From positions 1 through 30,647 of IMG/VR virus record IMGVR_UViG_3300042346_000135: a DNA stretch of 30,647 nt; one strand, given 5' to 3'. The notes under the pieces are model-generated. The model ran no database searches. It was not told the origin of the DNA and worked only from the letters and a program-made list of their open reading frames with translations. The position numbers were made by a program, and so were the translations under genes. The stretch is from a virus. Of the stretch, positions 1-8,500 are shown piece by piece (position 1 is the first letter of the stretch; each line of letters starts with the position of its first letter).

Positions 1-1124
1 TGCATCGGTCAGTTGAGATTGCACATGGTAGTAGGGTAAAACGTGCTGAGATTATTAAAAGCACTGCGGAGATAGTTATTATTAACTTCGATGGTGTTGA
101 GATTGTAGAGAAAGAGATTGCTGAAGGTGGGTTTGATTTGATTGTAGTAGACGAAGCTACGCATTTAAAAAACGTCTCGACTCGTAGATGGAAGACGATG
201 AACCGCTTAGTCACTGCAGACACATGGCTCTGGATGTTAACGGGTACACCTGCAGCGCAGTCACCAGTGGATGCGTATGGACTAATTAAACTAGTTAACC
301 CCAAGCAAACACCTAGAGCGTTTAATGCGTTTCGAGATATGGTGCAGATACGCACCTCGCAGTTTACGTTTAAGAACCGACCCGATGCAGAGCAGATAGT
401 ACACAGCTTTATGCAACCTGCAATACGGTTTACTAAAGAAGAATGTCTAGACTTGCCAGAGCTAACATATCAGACAAGAGATGTGCCTCTATCCCCACAG
501 CAAGAGAAGTACTACAGACTTCTCAAAAAAGAAATGCTCATGCAAGCGGCAGGAGAAGAGATAACTGCGGCTAATGCGGCAGTGGCTTTGAATAAATTAC
601 TTCAGCTTTCATCTGGGGCGGTGTACTCAGATACTGGAGAAGTGATTGAGTTTGATGTGAAATCTCGTGCGGCAGAGCTATTAGATATTGTAGCTGAAAC
701 ATCCCATAAGACGATTGTGTTCGTGCAGTTTAAACACACCATAGAGATAGTAGAGAGAATATTACTAGATGTAGGCTACAGTGTAGGCGTTATTCATGGC
801 GGCATAAATGCAAACAGACGCTCTGAATTATTTAATGCATTCCAAACTTCGCCCAATCCACAGGTTCTAGTTATTCAGCCGCAAGCGGCGGCGCATGGGG
901 TAACTTTGCACGCGGCTAATACAATCGTGTGGTGGGGCGTCACGCTTTCACTGGAAACTTATAAGCAAGCTAATGCGCGTATCCATCGTGCAGGGCAAGT
1001 AAACAGATGTAGCGTGGTGCATCTTGTAGGCTCACCCGTAGAGAAGAAAGTCTTAAACGTACTAGAAGATAAAGGTGCGGCTCAGACTAAGTTGTTAGAT
1101 TTATACAAAGATGTTATTAGTTGA
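1..1124 (+). CDS. SNF2-type DNA helicase, C-terminal part (5' end outside window)
   Basis: The reading frame is open from the left edge (codon phase starts at base 3), so this is the 3' part of a longer gene and the TTG at 138 is not a real start. SNF2/superfamily-2 helicase motifs are visible: a motif Ia-like HGSRVKR near the edge, motif II VVDEATHLKN (about 144-173), motif III LTGTPA (about 234-251), and in the C-terminal RecA-like domain IVFVQFKHT, VGVIHGG and motif VI QANARIHRAGQ (about 966-1000). The Walker A motif must lie upstream of the window. The family couples ATP hydrolysis to translocation on double-stranded DNA. In phages it sits in replication/recombination modules, which fits the neighbours here. 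The stop codon overlaps the -35 box of the next promoter. Confidence 0.9.
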   Translation, partial: HRSVEIAHGSRVKRAEIIKSTAEIVIINFDGVEIVEKEIAEGGFDLIVVDEATHLKNVSTRRWKTMNRLVTADTWLWMLTGTPAAQSPVDAYGLIKLVNPKQTPRAFNAFRDMVQIRTSQFTFKNRPDAEQIVHSFMQPAIRFTKEECLDLPELTYQTRDVPLSPQQEKYYRLLKKEMLMQAAGEEITAANAAVALNKLLQLSSGAVYSDTGEVIEFDVKSRAAELLDIVAETSHKTIVFVQFKHTIEIVERILLDVGYSVGVIHGGINANRRSELFNAFQTSPNPQVLVIQPQAAAHGVTLHAANTIVWWGVTLSLETYKQANARIHRAGQVNRCSVVHLVGSPVEKKVLNVLEDKGAAQTKLLDLYKDVIS

Positions 1125-1149
1125 CATGGGACAGTAGGTACTGTATAAT
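1121..1149 (+). promoter_or_regulatory. Consensus sigma70 promoter
   Basis: TTGACA at 1121-1126 and TATAAT at 1144-1149 are both perfect matches to the bacterial housekeeping consensus, separated by the ideal 17 nt. The -35 box overlaps the TGA stop of the helicase gene (1122-1124). The expected transcription start is about 1156-1158, giving a leader of roughly 25 nt with the AGAGGA ribosome site at 1172-1177 ahead of the ATG at 1184. It should drive the coiled-coil, HTH and Cys-rich genes using unmodified host RNA polymerase, probably as an early/middle promoter. Confidence 0.85.
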
Positions 1150-1183
1150 ATAATCTCCTTCAAAGAGATATAGAGGAAAACAC

Positions 1184-1576
1184 ATGAGCACAGTAAACGT
1201 AGAACAACTCGTTAAGGCATACATAAAGATGCGCGATGCGAGGCAACAATTGTTGCGAGAGTTTGATGAAGCAGACGCTAAGATAAAACAGCAACAAGAT
1301 GTAGTACAACAAGCTCTACTTGAGCTTTGTAAGGAGACAGGGACAGATGGGCTTAAGACCTCAGCAGGTACAGTGACACGGACGGTTAAAACCAGATACT
1401 GGACAAGCGATTGGAACAGTATGAAAAATTTTATTAAAGAGAACGATGCGTTTGAGTTACTTGAGCAACGAGTGCATCAAACAAATATGAAATCTTTTTT
1501 AGAAGAAAACCCAAACCTCATGCCCCCAGGCATGAATATTGATAGCAGATACGCTATAACAGTAAGAAGGAAATGA
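1184..1576 (+). CDS. Conserved phage protein of unknown function, N-terminal coiled coil
   Basis: This 130-aa protein starts at an ATG with AGAGGA 6 nt upstream, just after the consensus promoter. The first ~50 residues are heptad-rich and charged (repeated Q/E/K, e.g. DEADAKIKQQQDVVQQALLE) and should form a coiled coil. The second half contains KTSAGTVTRTVKTRYWTSDW, then a segment ending PPGMNIDSRYAITVRRK. This layout (helical start, T-x-x-G-T strand, PPG near a basic C-terminus) resembles hypothetical proteins I have seen in replication modules of many tailed phages, but I do not know a demonstrated function. It is followed after 1 nt by the HTH gene. A role in DNA metabolism is inferred from position only. 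Confidence 0.8.
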   Translation: MSTVNVEQLVKAYIKMRDARQQLLREFDEADAKIKQQQDVVQQALLELCKETGTDGLKTSAGTVTRTVKTRYWTSDWNSMKNFIKENDAFELLEQRVHQTNMKSFLEENPNLMPPGMNIDSRYAITVRRK

Positions 1577-1577
1577 T

Positions 1578-1805
1578 ATGCAATCCAAAGAAGATGAAGA
1601 TGTCTATTTGACAACTGACCAAGTTATGAAGATACTAGGTCTCTCCAGACAGTCTATCTCTAGACTAAGACTCACAAACGTGCTGACTACTTACCGTCAA
1701 GGTACGAAGTATCTATCCAGTGCAAGAGAAGTCGAAGACTTACTAACACAAAGAACCACAATAGTTAAAATCAATAAACCACAAGAGGAAAATAACAATG
1801 GCTAA
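1578..1805 (+). CDS. Small helix-turn-helix DNA-binding protein (MerR/excisionase-like)
   Basis: This 75-aa protein begins 1 nt after the previous stop, with an AAGGA ribosome site at about 1567-1571 inside the upstream gene. The segment YLTTDQVMKILGLSRQSISR (about residues 10-29) is a typical winged-helix/HTH_17 recognition unit as found in excisionases and MerR-type regulators. It is followed by a short wing (TYRQGTKYLSSAREVEDLL). The C-terminus is polar and low complexity. It overlaps the next gene by 8 nt. It may regulate the replication operon or act as a DNA-architectural protein. No integrase is seen nearby, so an excisionase role is not supported. Confidence 0.75.
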   Translation: MQSKEDEDVYLTTDQVMKILGLSRQSISRLRLTNVLTTYRQGTKYLSSAREVEDLLTQRTTIVKINKPQEENNNG

Positions 1806-2667
1806 CGAAATGAGCTTATTCACAACAGGCGCAGTAATTCCAGCACACTTTGCAAAAAGAGAACTAAGTGCAACTACTAAAGCACTTATGGGCGGTGCAT
1901 CCGATGCTCGCCGCATCTCAGTAAAAGGTAACATCTTCCGCTTAACTGTTGGTGGTCAAGAGGTCGCTAAGAATGAAGACCGTGCAATGAACATTATCAT
2001 TGCGGCGGCAGCTCCTAATACATCTCGCCAATACTATAGTGGCTCTTATCAAGAAGGTGTAATAGCCGCACCCGACTGCTGGAGTTCAGATGGTGAAATG
2101 CCTAATGCATCTATTAAAGAACCAAAACACACAAACTGCAAAGCGTGTCCTATGAACGTAGCAGGGTCTGGTCAAGGCACGAGTAGAGCTTGCCGTTTTA
2201 ATCATCGTCTGGCGGTTTTACTTGAGAATGATATGCATGGTGATGTATATGAACTATCTCTTGCGGCTACATCTATCTTCGGTAAAGGTGAGAACGGTAA
2301 AATGCCTTTATTCCAGTATGCCAAGCAGTTAGCTGGTCATGGTATGAACGTCACTGACGTGGTAACAGAGCTTAGATTTGATACAGACTTTGCTACACCT
2401 AAGATGATATTCCGTGCGGTGCGCCCACTTGAGTTAGCTGAGATTGATGTTGTACTTAATAAAGGTTCTTCCGTTGAGGCTATTCAAGCTATCACTACCA
2501 GCTACTCAGCTCCAGTAAAAGAAGATACTGCACCTAGTGGGTTTATACCGACTGCAATTGAAGCTCCTGTGTCTACAGACGAGCCTATTGTAAGAGAGAA
2601 AAAAGCAGCAACTAAACCTGCTAACCCAACTGATTTAGAAAGTACCTTAGCTGAATGGGCTGACTAA
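1798..2667 (+). CDS. Cys-rich protein with acidic tail, probable single-stranded-DNA-binding protein
   Basis: This 289-aa protein has an ATG preceded by AGAGGA at 1784-1789. Four cysteines, C94, C114, C117 and C132 (C-x19-C-x2-C-x14-C), look like a structural zinc site inside a beta-rich core (RISVKGNIFRLTVGGQEV at about 40-57; FDTDFATPKMIFRAVRPL late in the core). The C-terminal ~45 residues are Pro/Ala/Glu-rich and disordered, ending DLESTLAEWAD. Such an acidic, aromatic-containing tail is characteristic of SSB proteins, including T7 gp2.5 and T4 gp32, which also carries a zinc site. Its place between a helicase and a primase fits an SSB role. The assignment is an inference from architecture and context, not from a recognised family match. 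Confidence 0.55.
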   Translation: MANEMSLFTTGAVIPAHFAKRELSATTKALMGGASDARRISVKGNIFRLTVGGQEVAKNEDRAMNIIIAAAAPNTSRQYYSGSYQEGVIAAPDCWSSDGEMPNASIKEPKHTNCKACPMNVAGSGQGTSRACRFNHRLAVLLENDMHGDVYELSLAATSIFGKGENGKMPLFQYAKQLAGHGMNVTDVVTELRFDTDFATPKMIFRAVRPLELAEIDVVLNKGSSVEAIQAITTSYSAPVKEDTAPSGFIPTAIEAPVSTDEPIVREKKAATKPANPTDLESTLAEWAD

Positions 2668-2682
2668 ACACTTCCCCATTAG

Positions 2683-2710
2683 AAGGGGCGGTACTATCCG
2701 CCCCTTTTTT
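2683..2710 (+). terminator. Rho-independent terminator between the SSB-like and primase genes
   Basis: A perfect 9-bp stem, AAGGGGCGG (2683-2691) with CCGCCCCTT (2698-2706), and a 6-nt loop is followed by a T-run at 2705-2710. It lies 15 nt after the stop of the Cys-rich gene and 22 nt before the chosen start of the primase. Only 22 nt separate the T-run from the next ATG, too little for a complete downstream promoter, so the primase must rely on read-through, antitermination or a promoter inside the upstream gene. Confidence 0.85.
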
Positions 2711-2732
2711 GTCTTTATTTTTAGGTGTAATC

Positions 2733-5522
2733 ATGAACAGGATAGATTTTTTAAAGACAGTGTTAGCAAAAGGCGGTATGTATTGCGCTGTAGGTATAAT
2801 AAATAAGAAAGTTAACCAAGTATTTTTTAATACGATGGAAGAGTTAACACAATGGTCAGACGTTCAAACCTTAGCTGGCGTAAATGTTTTCTTTGCAGTA
2901 GCTACCTATCACACAGCTATTAGTAGAAGTGCTAAAAATACTAAGCTGTTTAAATCTTTATGGCTTGATTTAGATATAGGTAAAGGAACTGCGTATGAAT
3001 CGCAGGTTACAGGTATCGCGGCACTTAAAAATTTTTGTGTTGCGGCTTCCCTTCCCAAACCAACCATAGTGTCATCAGGATATGGGTTGCACGTTTACTG
3101 GGCGTTTAAAGAAGAAGTTGATTATAACGAATGGAAACCCTTAGCTACCGCATTAGCGGATAAGATAACAGCCGAGAATTTTAATGTTAAAGATTTAGGT
3201 GTAACAACAGACGGTGCTCGCATCTTGCGTGTACCTAACACAAAAAACTATAAGTATAGTGATGCAGTAAATGTTGAAATAATAACGCTTTCTGCGCCTA
3301 CACCTATACAAACTTTAAAAGACATACTGTCTCCAAAAGATACATTAACCCCCTTAGCTAAAGCAGAGCTTGCCGCTTCTAATGTAACGCTCAACGATAC
3401 AACTCGTGCACTGCTAGGAAACATTATCTACAAGTTCTCACGGGTTATGCATAAAAGCCTTAGTAATAACGGCTGTGCGCAGATGGCTCATATATACCTA
3501 AACCAAAACGATATCCCAGAACCTCTTTGGAGAGCGGGACTTTCTATTGCTCAGTTCTGTGTAGATAAAGAAACAGCAATACATAAGATATCTCAAGCAC
3601 ACGATGAGTATTGCCCTGCTGAGACTGAAAGAAAAGCATGGCTTATTAAAGGTCCGCATCTATGTGAAACATTTAATCACATCAACCCCGATATGTGCGT
3701 GGGGTGTAAGCACGCTGGGGTTATAACAACGCCCTTAATGCTAGGTAGAGATATACTAGAAGCTTCACCCTCAGATAATATTGTTACGGCAGAGAGTAAA
3801 GAGCTTGGCACAATCGACATAGAGATACCTCAATACCCATACCCATACACAAGAGGACCTAATGGCGGTGTATATGTTAAGAGCGTACTTGACTCTGGTG
3901 ATGGTGAAGAGACTGATAAAGTATTAGTCTATGAAAACGATTTTTATGTAGTAGGCAGACGCAATGACCCAAACGATGGTGAAGTGTTGCATATGCGTCT
4001 TATTAGACCTTATGACGGTGTAAGTGATTTTATCGCTCCTCTTGCAACTGTAACAGCGGGAGACAAATGCCGTGAGTTCCTATCCCATCGAGGGGTCGCC
4101 GCTCATGCAACTCAAATGAAACTAATTATGGCATACCTAGTAGCGTGGACTAAACATTTGCAAAATACAACTAAGGCAGAGCAGGTTAGAGTACAGTTTG
4201 GCTGGACACCCGATGACGCGGCATTTGTTATTGGTTCAAGAGAGTTTGTGAAAGGTGCATCTCCTAAGTTCAGCCCTCCTTCAGCAACAACGCAGGAGGT
4301 AGTTAAGAAGTACAATAAAGAAGGTTCTATTGATGAATGGTCTAGAATTGTCAACACTTATGCTCTTCCTGGAAATGAGGTACGTGCCTTCGGTTTGTTT
4401 TTGAGTTTAGGTGCTCCGATGTTTAAGTTCTTCTCTCTAGGTGGGGCTATTTTGCATCTGACTAACGCATCATCTGGTGTGGGTAAAACAACTGTACAGT
4501 ATGTAGCAAGTAGTGTGTGGGGGCATCCTAAAGACACGGTGCTTACCAATGAAGATAAGCTATTAGCTAAATACCACCGTATGGGGGTTATTCAAAATCT
4601 TATTCTATGCATTGACGAGGTGACCAACTTACCGCCTGATGAAGTGAGTGATTTGGCATTTGGTATTACCAATGGTCGAGGTAGAAACCGTATGAGTTCT
4701 TCGGCTAACGTAGAGCGAGTTAATAACACTACATGGTCTATGCCTTGCATTACATCTGGTAACAACAGTTTGCATGAGGTGCTTCAGTCCCATAAGGCTG
4801 ACCCAGAAGGCGAGGTACTTCGTATCTTAGAGCTTGAGGTAGTACGTGCAGACTATATGACTAAACAAGATACTGACCAGTTATTCAGTAGAGACCTATT
4901 TAAAAATTATGGGTTTGCTGGAGATGTTATTGCACAGGCTATTTTAGACAACCTAGACTTATCAATTAAAGACTTGTTTGCTATCCAACGTGATTTTGAT
5001 ACTAGAGCTAACCTATCTCAAAGAGACCGATATTATTCTGCACTTATTGCAACGGCTATATTTGGCGGTAAACTTGCAAATGAGCTGGGTATTATTAACA
5101 TCCCCGTTGAACCTGTCATAGATTATCTAGTTAAAAAGATAGGACATAAGGCTACCGTTATAAAAGTACAGGAAGATAAAGCATCAGCTAATTTAGGTTT
5201 GTTTATGTCAGAGCATATGCAAAACCAACTTGTGATAAATAATAAAATACCTGTCATACCAGGAGTACTGGGCGTACCTATTGAAACCCCTCGCGGCGCA
5301 CTAGTAATACGCAGAGAACCAGATACTAATAGAGCGTATATTATCTCGTCAGTAATTAAAGCATGGTGTGCAAAGAAGCAAATATCCTATAAATGTATGG
5401 TAGCTGACCTAAAGAAAATAGGTATCTTAGTAGATACAACTAAGGTTAGGATGTCGGCTGGGACAGTGCAGGATAGCCCTGCTGTTATGGCACTCGTCTT
5501 GGATACTACTCAAATGGGATAA
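2733..5522 (+). CDS. Primase-polymerase (AEP type) fused to DUF927-like helicase
   Basis: A 929-aa replication protein. I chose the ATG at 2733 because AGGTG lies just upstream; a TTG at 2709 is in frame but sits in the terminator T-run. The N-terminal archaeo-eukaryotic primase-like domain shows the metal-binding pair D79-L-D81 in SLWLDLDIGKG, the SSGYGLHVYW motif with H120, and RILRVPNTKNYK near 165-175. A zinc-like cluster follows (C311, C322, C325). The C-terminal half is a DUF927-type P-loop ATPase: Walker A NASSGVGKTT (K585), Walker B ILCIDE (D628, E629), and the following FGITNGRGRNRMSS. Such fusions prime DNA synthesis and unwind the fork in phages and plasmids. The stop is followed directly by the convergent terminator. 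Confidence 0.85.
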   Translation: MNRIDFLKTVLAKGGMYCAVGIINKKVNQVFFNTMEELTQWSDVQTLAGVNVFFAVATYHTAISRSAKNTKLFKSLWLDLDIGKGTAYESQVTGIAALKNFCVAASLPKPTIVSSGYGLHVYWAFKEEVDYNEWKPLATALADKITAENFNVKDLGVTTDGARILRVPNTKNYKYSDAVNVEIITLSAPTPIQTLKDILSPKDTLTPLAKAELAASNVTLNDTTRALLGNIIYKFSRVMHKSLSNNGCAQMAHIYLNQNDIPEPLWRAGLSIAQFCVDKETAIHKISQAHDEYCPAETERKAWLIKGPHLCETFNHINPDMCVGCKHAGVITTPLMLGRDILEASPSDNIVTAESKELGTIDIEIPQYPYPYTRGPNGGVYVKSVLDSGDGEETDKVLVYENDFYVVGRRNDPNDGEVLHMRLIRPYDGVSDFIAPLATVTAGDKCREFLSHRGVAAHATQMKLIMAYLVAWTKHLQNTTKAEQVRVQFGWTPDDAAFVIGSREFVKGASPKFSPPSATTQEVVKKYNKEGSIDEWSRIVNTYALPGNEVRAFGLFLSLGAPMFKFFSLGGAILHLTNASSGVGKTTVQYVASSVWGHPKDTVLTNEDKLLAKYHRMGVIQNLILCIDEVTNLPPDEVSDLAFGITNGRGRNRMSSSANVERVNNTTWSMPCITSGNNSLHEVLQSHKADPEGEVLRILELEVVRADYMTKQDTDQLFSRDLFKNYGFAGDVIAQAILDNLDLSIKDLFAIQRDFDTRANLSQRDRYYSALIATAIFGGKLANELGIINIPVEPVIDYLVKKIGHKATVIKVQEDKASANLGLFMSEHMQNQLVINNKIPVIPGVLGVPIETPRGALVIRREPDTNRAYIISSVIKAWCAKKQISYKCMVADLKKIGILVDTTKVRMSAGTVQDSPAVMALVLDTTQMG

Positions 5523-5525
5523 AAA

Positions 5526-5550
5526 AGGGGGCTTAACGCCCCCTCTCTTT
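5526..5550. terminator. Bidirectional terminator at the convergence of the two arms
   Basis: The hairpin GGGGGC (5527-5532), loop TTAAC, GCCCCC (5538-5543) fills a 27-nt gap between two convergent stop codons. On the - strand it is followed by six T (complement of 5521-5526), a strong terminator for the late operon. On the + strand it is followed by TCTCTTTTAT, a weaker but usable U-rich tract. One hairpin therefore serves both arms. Confidence 0.85.
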
Positions 5551-8500
5551 TATGGATGAACTCTATTGTATAAGGCTTTAGATTTACGCTCTAAATTGAG
5601 GATGCGCTCTTCAATACTATCGAGCTGTGTACGTTTATCAGCAGGAGACATAGAGTCGTTAGGTATAGCCATAATAATACGCTTCTTACGGTTTAACGCA
5701 TCTACCTTTGTGATGATATGGTTTAGCGCAGTGTGTGCGCCTTTGTTTAACATATCTCTATTCTCTTCTTTATACGCTCTAGCTTCCTCAAAGCGTTTCT
5801 CACCTTTAAGCATATTGTATGACCTAAAGGCTTTCTCTTGCTCTTCGCGGAGTTTATAGAAGACGTCTTGTGACTCATCAGAGTGAGCTTTCCCTAGTAG
5901 TGACGGCATTCCAGGAATGCTTCTAAACGCATCAGCCCCAGACTTATCAGCATAAGGGATATCCATACCTTGTCTAAGCCCATAGTCAATAGTTGCAAGT
6001 GCGGCTGCCCCTGTATACCCAGCAAACCCTTTAATGAGATGGTCAGCATTAATAGGGGATATAAACCCAGTCTTACCTAAAAGTTTAGAAAATTCTGATG
6101 TGTCGCTTTTATACTGATACTCTTTATCTGCGCCCACTAATCGTTGAGGTACTACGTTTCTACCTGTGAAGAAGTCATGGTTAATAGACACTTCAAGGAT
6201 AGGTTTAATAATAGTAGGCCCAACAGGCGCATTCATAAACGCCGCTACCACTGCGGCTGTCATTGCTTCTTTAGCTAACTCAGGATTTTCTGTGCCCTCA
6301 TTCATTAAGTAAGTATATGCATGGTTACCCGTTACAAAAGGCAGTGCAAACACGTCAGCACGAATAGGTAGGGTGATATTAGACTTAACGCCCAGTGCTC
6401 TTAATGGGAATATGTGAGTATCCTTCTCTCTTGAGTCTTTATTTTTAAACTCATCGTCATCATCACCGTGGTCGGCTAAAGCGTTGTATAACCACAACAT
6501 CGCCATCATCTGAATAGTAGTACCAGCCATAGTAGCTAGAGCTGCTTTTCTTTCTGAAGGTGCAATCCCTCTCCCAGATATTGCATTGTACGCCGCGCGG
6601 TTAGCTTGGATGTATGCACCTAAGAAAGGAGTAATTTGTCTAATAGAATCGAGTCCAGCACTTGCACCGCGTCTACGGAAGTTAATCACCTCAAAGGCTC
6701 TTTCTTGCGCTATAGCTTCAGCTTCGGGTCTACCCTTCATCTCTTTCATAGTGCGGTTATAGATTGCTTGGCGAACGGCGTTATCACCAGCCATAGCAAA
6801 ATGCTCTGCCATATCTTTAATCTTACCAAAGGCACTCCGCTTTCCAGCATGATGCCCACCATACGCAAGGTCATGGATACTCACACCGAACTGGTCTGCA
6901 AAATCTTTTTGCCCTACTGCACCGATACGTTTAAGTCTTTCATGGGCTTTAGTTGTACTAAATGCTGTACCGACAAATTCTTTTAAGACTTCAAAAGGTA
7001 GCATTAGAGGACGCTTTACACCTGATGTGTACATCGCTGTGTACGTATCTTGAGGTAGCTGAGAAAGAGTAAACAGTGGATTATATACGATACAGTTACG
7101 CAAGAACGTAGCCAGCTTAACACCCATACTTAATGCACTACGTGGCACAGGAGATACCCCGTTGAAAGCAAATCGCATAAGAGGGTCTTTAAACTCCCAA
7201 TACTCTTTTACACCATTGCGATAACATACAACAGCAGTAGGACCATTTTTATCTAACTCAGTAACAGAACCTTGAGGCAGTACATCCTCTGCAACATCAA
7301 CAAGCTCTCTAGACTTATCTGCTCTAATAGCTTTTACATAACTATTAACAACCCATTTCTCCATGTTAAGGATGATGTCATCTACTTCACGAGTTTTAGA
7401 CCCCTTCATTTTATGTTCTGTCTGCCCTGCCATGAGACTACCCGACTTACGGAAATTACCATTTGCCATCTGAGCATACATCTCATCAGGGTCTTGAACA
7501 TCCATAATACGGTTAAAGGGCACATAAGCCACAGCATCCATATAGTTAGAGGCTTGCTCTGGAGAATATCTACCTGACGCAACAAGCGTATCAATTACAT
7601 TTTTTCTAACTCTATGCCACATCTCCATAGGCTCTCTAAACTCAGGCATAGAATTAAATGCAGCTAGATGAGTTGCTACTTCAGCCTTTGACATATGCAG
7701 GTTTTTGGCTAGGTCTAATATTTTTCTAGCCTTTCTTAAATATTCGTGGCGAGCAGGACCGCTTATAGTTTGAGCGGTGGCTTTAATGTTATCTGCCGCT
7801 CTATATATCTCATCAATACGAGCCGCTACCATGAATTCCCCAAAGCGTTTTGAAGTTTCTTCAAAAGTCTCACCGTATTTAGTTGCAATATCACTAATTA
7901 GCTGACGGATTCTAGGCATATTATCTGCACTATCTACGCCTTCCCACATATGAGTAGCAGAGCTTTTCTTCAGACCACCTCTAAGTGCTCCCTCACCTGC
8001 CGTTGATGTACTATGCATGGTTTGAGACTGTGATACTCGCATTAGGAAATCACGCATTTGGTCCCATGTAATCTGAGACCCTTTAACCATCTTAGTTAAT
8101 TGATTTCTAAGTGTGTTGATATATCGCGCATCATAACTACTTATGCTAGTTTCTATCTTATCTATGCCTTTTTGTATGTTCTCTCCTATAGTAAGAGGAG
8201 CATTAGCCGCAGGTTTTGGATGTCCTTGCTTTCTAGCTTCTGTTGCCGCTTGAGATGCTTGCCCTTGTGGAGTAAATGAAAACGCTGTACCTTCTCTCGG
8301 TGCACGAGTAGCTGTTTGTGACTCTCTACGCAGTGCTTTAGCTGCAAGATGATGGATGTCTGACTCGGTAGTACTAAGCTTTGCACCGAATGTAGTACGT
8401 ACCCAATTTTTAACAGCCGATATTGCACGTTTTACAATAGGTAGATTAGGCGCGTTCTCGACTAGGTAAGCTAGAATTTCTTCGCCTTTTAAATGCGCTG

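Noticed and set aside
1578-1805. HTH protein as an excisionase of a temperate phage
   Set aside because: No integrase, attachment site or repressor is visible in the window; a general DNA-binding role is all that can be said.
2709-2732. TTG at 2709 as start of the primase gene
   Set aside because: It lies in the terminator T-run; the ATG at 2733 has AGGTG at a suitable distance.
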